Positions 13,859 to 23,964 of a stretch of 64,000 bases of DNA are shown here, one piece after another (the first letter of the stretch is position 1; every line of letters starts with the position of its first letter). Origin of the DNA: Varroa destructor (taxonomy: Eukaryota; Arthropoda; Arachnida; Mesostigmata; Varroidae); the NCBI RefSeq assembly GCF_002443255.2, contig NW_019211458.1, forward strand, positions 29,850,485 to 29,914,484, in the 5' to 3' direction. A program made the position numbers and the translations under genes. The notes below the pieces were generated by a model. That model was not told the DNA's origin and did no database searches. It saw only the letters and a list, made by a program, of their open reading frames with translations.

Positions 13859-14496
13859 CACCAGAAACAAATTTTAACTGAATTTGTCTAGGATATGCAT
13901 GATTTTTCGATATAAAGTTAAAAAGAAGCTTCGTTTTAAGACTTTTTTTTCTCGAACGCTCACACACGATGCAAGGTTAAGAAGGGTATTCGATGCAGCA
14001 AGCATTTTTAAACCACCCTTGCCACCTTAAGGCGAACGTGGCCATACGTTATACGAGACCCACGTATTTTCTTCTATACACTGTGGCATCATTAAGACGA
14101 TATAGAAGCAACGGGTGGGTCTGTCGTTAGTATAGATCAGTTTCATTCGTTTACCACTGGCGAGAGTCCGCTATATTCTAAAAGCCTACGTATCTACTAA
14201 CTAAATATTATCGAAAGAACGAACGAGTATTTGTTTAGTCCTCAATTCCTAACGTCTAATGTATCAATATACATAACTCTGAACTGTCGAGCCTTGCATC
14301 ATTGCAGTAGATCGCAGACTCAGTCGTCAACTATATAATATGTTACAACAAAATGCATTCATTTGCTAATCATTTTGTCATGCTCGCGCATTCAGGTATA
14401 ATCTAAATTAAACCAGATATTACTCCTAGGAAATTTCTTCCCCTGAAATTAGTTTCAAGAGGAATTTTTCTATTTCGTATTTCCTCTTGTCTAACA

Positions 14497-14514
14497 CCCC
14501 CCCCCCCCCCCCCC
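14497..14514. repeat. C18 homopolymer
   Basis: Eighteen consecutive C residues. The length is likely unreliable in both sequencing and replication. Confidence 0.9.
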
Positions 14515-14770
14515 TAAAGCGGCGGTATCAATAAGCAGTGCAGCCTTCAATCGCTTTACCATCTCCATTGGTTCCAAGTCTCCCGAACGGGGGCTCGCAT
14601 GAGACAGGACGTCTATACTATCGTTGCCATTGTTGTTGAGAGTTGGTGCCGACGTCCTCACAAACGTCAGAACTCAAATGAATCAAGGAAGAAAGTGTGC
14701 CACCAAACGAAAAGTGTCAGAAATGTAGCGGGGAACCCGTTGGAAAATAGACGTCTCCTTCTGACTTCTG

Positions 14771-14785
14771 CAGCAGCAGGCGCCG

Positions 14786-14816
<31 letters not shown>

Positions 14817-14819
14817 CGT
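14771..14819. repeat. (CAG)3-(GCC)n trinucleotide repeat
   Basis: Three CAG units lead into a GCC/CCG array with a single ACC interruption. In the plus frame starting at ATG 14599 it reads as poly-Ala; the other frames read poly-Pro or poly-Arg. The open frames here depend on the repeat, so I do not call a gene. Confidence 0.9.
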
Positions 14820-14881
14820 ATCACCAACAACGACAGAAATCTATACAGTGTTCTAACAGCGGCATGCCAATGTCGCTGTTT

Positions 14882-14912
14882 AAAAAAACCCCGCCTTTCG
14901 GTGGGGTCCTTT
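14882..14912 (+). other. Stem-loop resembling an intrinsic terminator
   Basis: Seven A residues precede an 8-bp stem (ACCCCGCC at 14888-14895 with GGTGGGGT at 14900-14907, one G-T pair) closed by a TTTC loop. CC and a T4 run follow. The A-run, GC stem and T-run layout is that of a bacterial rho-independent terminator. In an animal genome it probably has no such role and is most likely chance. Confidence 0.6.
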
Positions 14913-15294
14913 TACACTCTATCGATTACAGTCAACCGGCTACCCATCCTCACGATGATGTTATATAAATAACATTTCCTCGTTCATACAGTTCATGTAC
15001 TATTCGTCATTAGCGGAACCATAATGAACACACAAAACTAGAATAAGACATCAATCCAACGCAACTGAGAATTATCGCCCCATAGGGCCCTACTGTTACT
15101 GCAACTGTAAAATAAAATCAAACTGATCTCTCTTTTAATCAATATGTCGCCAATAAGAGCAACCGCGTAAGCGACAAGAAAATAAAATAAAAATAAGAAA
15201 CATCTTTGTTTTGTTATTCCCACTGCATCTTTTTTTTTTCTATTTCGCATAACGTGTCAGTAATCATCGTCGTGGGTGTCACCAGTCGTCGAAC

Positions 15295-15318
15295 GTCCTC
15301 GTCGTCGTCATCATCATC
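15295..15318. repeat. (GTC)n/(ATC)n trinucleotide repeat
   Basis: Imperfect trinucleotide array with GTC and CTC units then ATC units. It gives poly-Ser on the plus strand and poly-Asp on the minus strand, so the several overlapping frames at 15.2-15.5 kb are partly repeat artefacts. Confidence 0.85.
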
Positions 15319-15529
15319 AGCTGATCTTGTTGAAAATGCGGCAGCAAGAGACGACAGAGGACAAATACGGGACGCTGCCGGCCCCAGCCACACCACAGGC
15401 ACCTGGCCGTCTTCTTGCTCGCTTGTAACCTCTGGCAAATTCCTTCAGCAGCATCAGGAACAACAGCCATGTTGTTAGCTTTTGGTACCGGTAGTGATTG
15501 TGGAACGTTAGTTGCAACAAATTATCATA

Positions 15530-18500
15530 CGCACATAAGCGATCCTAGTTAGTCAATCTTCGGTGTTGATATGTGCGCAGGAACGCACAGATAAGAGATG
15601 AACACCCGTTCGGATCTTTTCAGAGGACCTATCGTAGCGCGGGATGAACAGCAAATCTTAGTGAGACGAACGACCAGCCGATGTACGGACATATAATGAC
15701 AACGCAAGTTACAATATTCCGAAAACACTAACAAAGGCAATAGTAACAGTCATGATGATAAACGATGGATACGTTTTCTCAGTGGAAGTCAGCTGAGCAT
15801 CAGAGAACAAACCAGTCGAACCCAAACTGGAATCTAAATCGGAAATGCATCGTTTACGGTGGCGATGTTCTCCTTAATGTCTCAATAAGCCATTTATCCA
15901 TCTCCGACTCTCGATACGTAATCAGCTAATGGCAAACCTGTGAACTCTGCTCAAATATTGTGCAATCATAATAATGGGGTTGACCGTCTACAATTTTGAC
16001 TATTGTACAATATGACCATATTGGCACCGTTAATAGCCAGCTAGGATTACACATCAAAGCTGTTTACTGGGTCAGCTCTTCACCGCCTCTTGAAAATAGT
16101 TAAACATGGGCACGTATCTATAGCGTTAAAAGCGGCAGGTCCAGCTCGTTGTCTGTGATTGCGCCGCGTCAGAGTCACCAATGGTTGCCGGTTGATTCGA
16201 CAGGACACGTTAGCCCCCTCTCCCCGCCCCTCCGCTTAATAATCTCACATCATATGGTGATAACGACGATGTTCAGATCAGATGTTTCCGATACTCGACT
16301 GTCCTTTATGGGCACGACTCTCTATATCTTCTTCTCGTGCTGTACTGCGTTCCGATCAATGATGGTTCCAACTCACGACTATGGTTCCGTCACTGAACGG
16401 GCCTTGAAGAATTCAAAAGAAAGAGCGGTTAACCCGTCGAAGCGAGGGAGCAGCCAAAACGTTCGTCTTCGTTTCGGTGCCTCCCGGTCACGAAAAGGTA
16501 GCTGTCTTGGTGCTATAGACGTCGAATGATTGGGAACTACCGCGTTCACAGCAATGCGGAATCGCTTGCCTCCCCTAAATTTCGTTATCTTTTTGCCTAC
16601 GCGACCGCTACTACGGGCCTGTAGTAACACGTGACTGACTTGAATCGAGCCGCCTGAGCCCTGAGATGCTCGCCTCCCTCACCACGTTATAGGTAAATTT
16701 AAGAAAATGGAATGAGTAACTCAGACGTCGCTTCGAGTGTTTAACGTGAATTAGGGTGACCTGTAATCCTTACCAAACTGCAGTTGTGATGCCGGGCAGC
16801 GCAAAGCTGCTACAATACGAGATTTAACGAATAATTGATACGGCTAAACTTAAAGATAGCAGACAACTAACCGCGCATGGTGGACGCCTAAAAGCGAACG
16901 CTAAAGAGATAGCTGTTAGTGTGAAATAGACATATATAAATACATAGTTGTAGCTTGTCGCCGTAGGGTCAGGCGTCTTCTGAGTTAGACTGACAGGGAG
17001 GTCGAAGGAACTCCTATGACAATTGTCCGGTTATGCTTTGACGAACCGTTCATTGAGCAACAGAATTTGATACCGAAATGAGCTAATCTCAATCAATAGT
17101 ATGGAGTCTATATAACCGTCGGTTTCAACACTACAAATTACATCATCAGTACCATACATACTCGAGCCATGTATAACGGCCCGTACGTATTCCTTGTCAA
17201 TTGTTCAATCCATGAAATGATCTGTTCTATCGATCATCAGCTAAATCCATTTGCTAGATGATTTGTTATCCGTCCAGCATCAGTTTTACATAAACTCGTA
17301 TTTTACATTGTTACAAACTGTTTCTACTGCACTGCTGGAATAAAGTACGGAACTCGAGCTTATTGCAGTTACGTTCTGTGATGATTTCTTTTTCTGCCGC
17401 AGTTATTTCGGCCTTTGGTTGACGTGTGGCTGAAGCTCTCTCTATCTTCCTCTTTTGCATGTGCGCGGATCCGACCATGACGTATATACAGTCTACCTGT
17501 CGGCAGTGAAGAGTGCCATTAACGCAGCAGCCGAATTCAATGGATATTCCATGTGAGCCGCCTACCTGGCCTTTACCAACATGAGACGCTCGTAAGTGGA
17601 CGGTCTTGTTATTATATTGCACTCTATAGATTGTTCGAACTGCTCAAGAACACCATGCCAACAGCTGAATGCAAGCAGTGTACGACAGCTAGTAGCAAAC
17701 AGCGCCAGTTAAATATATGGGTGTACAATAGCATGTTTCATGTTCAGAGCCGTAATGACAATGTCAGTGGCGCATGGCATGGACGAGACGGTCGGCGTCT
17801 TTACAAGCGTCACTTTGCTGCTTTCTCTAGGCAGAACCGTATTGTCGACTTTGCGCTCCAGCTACATGAAGAAAACACGCAGCGTCGTCATGCGGGGGCG
17901 TATAGGTGGCGGCACAGCTGCGCCCAATTTGTGTTGGCTGTAAATTTGGATCCGGGCTTGGGAAGCGCTGCGTAATACCGGTTGTGTTTCAGACTGGATG
18001 CAGTGGTGATGAGTACGATGCTGATACGACGTTACGCTAACGTCTCGGATGGTACCGCCGAACGTTGTTGTATTGTTCTCCTTCTTTTTGGCACGCCAAG
18101 TTGGTTGGGAGGAGCGGGATGAGGCAGCAGATGAAATGGACGAAGTTTTTACGGATAATGTACATATAGTTATTTGCTGATATAGACAGTAAAAAGGAAA
18201 AATGCAATAATGTTTTCCTGGCGGTGGTTTCCCGTAAGGTTTAGCACGGCACTGATTTGTGGGAGCGGTACCAATTCCTGGAATGATGCTTGAATTGACC
18301 GTTGCAAGGTACGACATGTGTCATGACGTGTGTATAAGTTCCTGGAAAGCCTCGACGAAACGAACTGATAACATTATTGATTTGGCACTAGCCATTTTCG
18401 TTAGCTCGTTCTCTGGAATATTATTATGAAATGTGCAAGACGGTGAAATATAATTTCGGCTGGCCAAAGTACCTGCACAGTACCTACGTGCTATCCCGAT

Positions 18501-19200
18501 TATTGAGGTTTCGGATGGAATAAAAGGATAAATATATTTTTTGTTTCACGGCACATTAGTGAGAGCCTGAAGTTTAACAAGAGGCGCTTGGCTGTTATTT
18601 TTAGGTAGAATGCAGGCATGAAGCACAGCAATATTTACGTATAGATAAGCTATCGAAGAGCATAGGACAGAGTGATTTAACAGATACCAACTCCTCTCGT
18701 ATTTTCTCAAATTATGCCTCAGTAGAATTCCAGCTTTATATTTCTTTATCACACTTAAGGATACATCCTACACTAAACATTTAGCATAGAGATATATAAA
18801 AAATGTATCCATATTCACGTTTATGTTAATATAATACTTAAACAGCGCCGGTAGGATCTATGGAGAAAGGACAACGGCTTACCCAAAATCCAGCAACGTA
18901 CGCAGCTTCACTCTGCTAATTAGCCTCTCCCATTATTGGCGCCATGGTGCAGTCATTCTCAGGATGATCGCAACTGATACTGATTTCACATAGCCTTGGA
19001 CAAAATGAAGTTACGAAATTGAACTTAACGCCACCACATATACATCAAACCACATAGGATCATATTGATATACGAGGATAGCCTAGACCTAATTTCAGTC
19101 GCAACTTATTGGGGCGATCCATCATCACCAGACTGATGGTGGTGGAAACTACCTAAACGGGCGATGGTGACAATGATTAACCATACCGATGAATCAAAAG
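15530..19200. other. Non-genic stretch with GC-richer patches
   Basis: Between roughly 16.1-16.6 kb and 17.4-18.3 kb the DNA is GC-richer and carries overlapping open frames on both strands (up to about 150 codons, minus strand 17862-18317, first ATG well inside). All frames look equally plausible, and none shows a known motif, so I do not choose one. Confidence 0.35.
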
Positions 19201-19215
19201 CAGGTGAGTACTTAC

Positions 19216-19299
19216 CTGTAGACATTGTGTTTGCGGTCGATATTTCCGTTGTTTCGCGCCCTTTGTCAGATCATAGGACGCTGAATTGTCTCCAGCTTT
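19216..19299 (-). CDS. Candidate short internal exon (28 codons)
   Basis: On the minus strand an AG acceptor immediately precedes an 84-nt open segment that ends at CAG|GTAAGT, a full consensus donor. The segment is phase 0 at both ends and translates to a basic, polar peptide beginning KAGDNSASYDLTKG. The other two frames contain stops. No family is recognised, and the call rests only on the splice signals and the open frame. The same 18 bp also provides a GTGAGT donor on the plus strand. Confidence 0.15.
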
Positions 19300-20303
19300 C
19301 TACTGAACCAAAGTGGTTTTTAATTCAGGCCTAATATAGAGTTGTCGCCCTTCATACTTTTTTCATGCATATCCTGCCTGTACTGGCATTGGATATTTAA
19401 ATCGGATAATATTAGGGGAAGTAAATGGGTTTCTAAGTGGCGCTATTAGTAGTAAAGAAACAATGATCGCACCTGACATATTGTAATGACTATAGCGTAT
19501 CCGTGCAGTCGCACGTTATCTAAAAGGATTGATCGTACGGATTATTTTGATAAATGAATTTGATAACAAGATTTGGCAATTGTATATAAAATATGACGCG
19601 TTAAGGAAATCGCTTTAGCATCTTGGTATTTGCGCAAAATTAGGTAAGGCGCTTGCTACTCGTTGAAACGGGTTGAATTGAACTTGGACTGCAATTTTTA
19701 TGCTGTTTTACCCCCTAGTGTCAACCCCCTTGTAGTACACAGTTCATAGCAAAAACGTTTTTTTTTAGCTGTTCAATCCAATATTGTCCCCATTTACAGT
19801 TATTCATAACTAGACTAAATAAACTAGAATATAAAATATGATGTTTTTTTGAGCACATTTTATATACATTATATCACGAATATGTACTTTATATTACATA
19901 TCAAACAAACCATTTATAAAGTCCATGTTCGAATTAGGTAAACGGAAAACTCAAGCGGTATTTTTGAGAAGCGATTCGACAGAAGGATCCAATATGAACA
20001 TCGTGTCCGAAATGCCCGATAGCTGATCATGTACCTTGTACACTATCTGAGATCTAATAAAGCGTTACGTCAAGAGAACCCACCAACGAGACGCGACGAC
20101 CCACTACGAGCAAGCGTTCGATATTCAAGTGGTTATAAATAATCAGGCGTCCTCTGGCACAGTATCGTGCCAAGGGGTCTAGTAGTAAGTGCTGCTAGTA
20201 GCCGGTGTCCATCAAACATCTATCCTTGGCGTCAATAGAAAATTGGCAGAAGAGACTAGCAATACGACGCGCGTTTCTACTGTTATTGTTACCGCTAGAA
20301 TGA

Positions 20304-20495
20304 ATGCGCCCTGTATCAGAAGACGTCCTGCCCTTCAACGAGAGGGGAGCCGTCCACATAGAAGATCAACTTTCCTTTTCATACTATTTTTGCTATGCCT
20401 TATATCTGTTCATGTCCACAATAACGTTGACTCTATCAGCTGAAACAAGAAGAACACACTTCGCAGACATTTACTGCCGGGAACAAACCGAATAG
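20304..20495 (+). CDS. Candidate 63-aa protein with one hydrophobic segment
   Basis: This ATG-started frame has an acidic/polar N-terminal third (MRPVSEDVLPFNERG), a central aromatic and aliphatic stretch that could span a membrane (SFSYYFCYALYLFMSTITLT) and a polar C-terminus. It lies in a slightly GC-richer patch. No homolog is known to me. A second plus-strand frame overlaps it (20189-20443), which weakens the case. It could be an exon fragment or chance. Confidence 0.12.
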   Translation: MRPVSEDVLPFNERGAVHIEDQLSFSYYFCYALYLFMSTITLTLSAETRRTHFADIYCREQTE

Positions 20496-20845
20496 CGTAA
20501 ATAATAAGAGCTCGAACATGGCTAGCTGTGCCCTTCAGGATAATATCATATGGGAAGTCTACAAAATAACCAGCCTACATTTGGCCATCCCCGACGAACG
20601 TAACGAGCAGTGAGAATTGAACATAGAAATATAGTGTAGATGGATTCATTTGAATGCGACGATCAAAATACTTAATACATTCATACAGCAGGACGTGCAA
20701 TCAGAGGATGCATACTCTGGACGATGCAAACAAGAAAACGACCGAGTCATCATAACGAATATGAGTATTTACATTACTAAATTAGAGCGCTTTACGAAAA
20801 ATGTGAAAATAGATATACTTTTTATCACAAAATGATACTTTTTCG

Positions 20846-20863
20846 TTTTTTTTTTTTTTTTTT
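20846..20863. repeat. T18 homopolymer
   Basis: Eighteen T residues. It could be the complement of an old retroposon poly(A) tail, but I see no recognisable element body beside it. Confidence 0.85.
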
Positions 20864-21982
20864 GATATGATTCGCATATACGTATCAAAAATTTCTTCTA
20901 TTAATTGTTGTACTTTTGTTAAGTACGTTCATTGGTAAAACGGCAAAGAGATATTTTGCTCGATTGAATTTTCGGTAGACAGAAATTGTGCATCAAAATG
21001 ATGCCCAAGGCGTTAGAGTACACAGTAAGCCATTGGTTTTAATTAGATAAATGCTAACTTTTCTACCTGTATGATGGTGGATCATTTATATCAATCGATA
21101 ATCAATCCGTTCTGGATGTATGCGCTTGAACTTCGAACAACCGTTCTGACCATCTCAGATTTTGAAGCGCCATTATCGTCTGCTATTTTTCGAATATTTA
21201 AAAACACGTTTTATGGTATCGGCGATCTTATTGTGACGATGAGTTCTCCGCGCGATTGAACCGATGTTACTGTCTCCTATTGCCGTCCGTCGTCCCCCGA
21301 CATTCGTATAGTTTGTACGGACACCAATGGTTCTCAAACAACGTTCGATATGACTAAAGCTAATCTTTTACTAGATTTAACTTATTTCTGTTAAAATCAT
21401 CATTTCGTGAACCGTTCATTACATATCTAGACAAGTCATCCCTACTTTTCAACCAGAGACCTCTTCGTATCATTGGCCTTTTGCTCACTCTGATTATTAG
21501 ACGTAACTTTATAAATGCGTGCTTTGATTTAACTTATTAAGAATCAACCAAGAGTTGATGATGTGCCTCGTCCTAACCATCGTGTAGCTTGGTCAGCCAT
21601 TGTTTTTCTCGTTACGTCTAATGTTGTTATTGCTATTATATTGTGACTGTTGCTATGGTCGACGACACGTTGGCGAATGTTGGAATAAGATGTAGGCGAA
21701 TGAGATTTTCAATAAATAGAAGACCGACAGCGATATTTACAATAGCAAAGCCGACTCACAGTAGTAATGCCAATTTTGTTATATTACGATGGTGCTGCAT
21801 CTGAGCGAAGGCGAGAGGCTGGTGCAGGGATGTGGGATGACCAGTTATCGCTGCAGTCGGAGCTATTGAGTTGGCACGGGACGCAATAGAAGGCCCAGCG
21901 GTTACGCACGTTACGGACGAACTTCCTGAAGACCTCTCTTGAGTAGGCGGACGCTTGCTGCTAATTTGTTTGCCATTATGGA

Positions 21983-22249
21983 ATGAGTGCGGACCCCAAT
22001 AAACAGCTTCCTTTTTGGAAAAATGCACTCACTCTCTCGCCGAGGAAGGCATCAAACGACGCCGCTAAGAAGAAAAAGCTCGGTCAAATTTTGTCTCACA
22101 AGAATATCGAACAGTACCGGCCAGAACATATCTTCGAAGACCGTGACGGTCGCCAGCTCGCGGCTGCGAAAAATCGCACTTGTCGGCCAACTCAGAAGCC
22201 ACCCAAAATTGGCCACCCTTCATGCCAAATTAACGAAGGCAATCAGTAG
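21983..22249 (+). CDS. Candidate 88-aa basic protein
   Basis: This ATG-started frame of 88 codons is rich in Lys, Arg and Gln (segments such as DAAKKKKLGQILSHKN and YRPEHIFEDRDGRQLAAAKN). Its +1 frame is open over the same interval (GTG at 21987, first ATG at 22023, stop at 22253). It is followed within 15 bp by the tRNA-like element at 22267-22366. I do not recognise the protein; the Lys-rich stretch could be a nuclear localisation type signal. With two equally open frames the true one, if any, cannot be chosen by eye. Confidence 0.2.
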   Translation: MSADPNKQLPFWKNALTLSPRKASNDAAKKKKLGQILSHKNIEQYRPEHIFEDRDGRQLAAAKNRTCRPTQKPPKIGHPSCQINEGNQ

Positions 22250-22266
22250 ATAGAAAAGCTATTATG

Positions 22267-22366
22267 CAATAGCAGCAGGGATTTGAACCAGGACCTCATA
22301 CGGCATGCATATATTACAGCACTCACGAATCTCGGCATGCCTTCAACAAAGCGGTGCTTGCTATTG
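22267..22366 (-). other. Degenerate tRNA-like element, possible SINE head
   Basis: On the minus strand there is a perfect B-box sequence (GGTTCAAATCC, 22279-22289). The 100-nt interval is closed by an 8-bp inverted repeat (CAATAGCA at 22267-22274 and its complement at 22359-22366). The T-stem has mismatches and there is no good A box or anticodon arm, so it is not a functional tRNA. A tRNA-derived SINE remnant or a tRNA pseudogene is possible; chance is the alternative. Confidence 0.25.
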
Positions 22367-22755
22367 TACTAAAGATTTAATTCCTCCGTTATTTTCTTTA
22401 GCGCAGGACAGCTACTGTAAATACTCGCTTCTCTAGCTAAACCAAAAACGGATTCGTAGCGAACGTCTTCTGGAATAATGATTGAAAATTATTTCCCTAT
22501 AGTACCCCGAAAAAACAAACTGGATCAGCAATACCCATCCTAAATCTGTATGTAGAAAAAGTCAGTATATGGTTGAGCGCGTAATAACCGCCACCATATT
22601 AAGATCCTACGATGCTGCAGTGTTGTACCTTTGCGGCTGTAATTTTTCTGGTAGTTAACGCGCGTGGCGTCATGATACAGACCCGTCTTAATTCGGTGAT
22701 CCGTCAGTAGTAATAATAATAAAGCTCAATCAAGTAATCGATCCCAAACGTGCAC

Positions 22756-23040
22756 ATGCGTTCGACAAAGGTATGTTCATGTTGTCCTCATGAGCTACTC
22801 TATAGTTCCGCTATGTTCTCCCGATTGTTGAAGTGGTACAAAAGGTATAATACATACATAAACAGTTCACCTACAATGCTTATAACCGGCATCGTTTTAC
22901 CATATCCACGTGCAAACGACCCGAAATTGATTGAGAACTCGTACAAACGGCGCTATGAGCCGCTCCGCAAATCGCTTCTAAACGAAATTGGCTTAGTTTA
23001 TAATATTACTAAGGTGCACGTGACAAAGGGTGAGAAATAA
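22756..23040 (+). CDS. Candidate 94-aa protein, stop overlaps AATAAA
   Basis: This ATG-started frame runs 94 codons. The N-terminal part has several Cys (KVCSCCPHELLY), and the C-terminal half is charged and helix-prone (KLIENSYKRRYEPLRKSLLN). The TAA stop sits inside a canonical AATAAA at 23036-23041, so the sequence could provide stop and poly(A) signal together. An in-frame GTG lies two codons upstream of the ATG. No family is recognised. It may also be a terminal exon of a longer gene. Confidence 0.2.
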   Translation: MRSTKVCSCCPHELLYSSAMFSRLLKWYKRYNTYINSSPTMLITGIVLPYPRANDPKLIENSYKRRYEPLRKSLLNEIGLVYNITKVHVTKGEK

Positions 23041-23311
23041 AGTAGTCAATATCTTCGCCACTTCTTTCCCCTGATTTACCAGAGAAAAGTCAAGCGTCAG
23101 ACACCAAGCTGGCAGTTCGTTCATCAACGCTGCTAAGTTACTTTTTTGCGCCTCCAGCGGCCATGTGAAGAGACTCCCAACGACACCTTCAGATGAACGA
23201 AACCGCCCTTTCCTACTATTGCGGCGCTATTGTTCAGGGTGCATTCCCACAAGCGGGACGCGTAAGAAAACAATTACCCCGAAGGCTTTCCCTCCGTATG
23301 TATGTTGACGT

Positions 23312-23393
23312 ATGAACAACGCCGAGGAGTATAGTCGTGACCGGCCGTTCACAGTGGTCTGCACCCGCGCGTCCGCTCGTGTGGACCGCAGAC
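23312..23393 (+). CDS. Candidate first coding exon (27 codons)
   Basis: An ATG opens a 27-codon frame with mostly C or G at third positions (starts MNNAEEYSRDRPFTVVC). It ends on a consensus donor (GAC|GTAAGTG) in phase 1. The 230 bp upstream are GC- and CpG-richer than the surroundings, as expected for a promoter or 5' UTR. Reading through the donor meets a stop within a few codons, consistent with splicing. The next candidate exon (23816-23964) is in an incompatible phase, so I do not join them. Family unknown. Confidence 0.22.
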
Positions 23394-23815
23394 GTAAGTG
23401 TTAACCACAGTCAACCGGTTGGCCCCTTCAAGCTTGTTCGAGCCGAAAACCAAAAGCACGGCCAGTTTTTATCGTCCGTCTTTTTGCCCTCGAGTACTCT
23501 TTCGGCCAGGGTCCTTCAGGATGCTGCCGCCCACACCTGGCACATAGAATAACTGACGGTTTTCTCCTGCAGAGTTTTATTTTGAAATAAAATAGAGAAA
23601 CATCTACGTGGTGTACCCATCTCAATCATAGCTAGGGAGAATTTCTTAAATGTATGATGAATTCGTAAACGCAATGCCAACTCGCTCGAAGACTGTATTA
23701 CTTGAAGAATAATTGATAAACAGCGATAAATTAGAGTAACTGCATGCTCTAAAATTATCTTCAACTTAGACATTCGATTGAGTCACAACCTTTATAAAGA
23801 TTCCGTACCTGACAG

Positions 23816-23964
23816 GGGCGCATGCGGTAAGAGTTCGCGCCAAGCTTCTGACCTGAACGCCAGAACACGACTAACGTGTGCAAAGCGTGCTCAAAGTAAA
23901 AAAATCATTGCACTTCGTCCTAAAGATGACCTCGTAGCTGTCAGCGCAAGGTATATCAGCAAAA
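23816..23964 (+). CDS. Candidate internal exon (49 codons)
   Basis: A good 3' splice site (pyrimidine-rich, ending CCTGACAG) at 23815 opens a 149-nt exon. It closes at AAAA|GTGAGT after 23964. The frame encodes a strongly basic, Ser/Arg-rich peptide (GACGKSSRQASDLNARTR, then KKIIALRPKDDLVAVSARY). It needs two bases from the preceding exon and leaves one for the next. No conserved domain is recognised. Signals on both sides make this one of the better exon guesses, but chance is still likely. Confidence 0.22.

Noticed and set aside
15206..15520. Several overlapping frames with poly-Ser or poly-Asp
   Set aside because: They share a trinucleotide repeat, all strands look open, and there is no start or splice signal to choose one.
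17553..18317. Long overlapping frames on both strands
   Set aside because: Three or more frames are equally open in a GC-richer patch, and none has a known motif or a consistent exon boundary.
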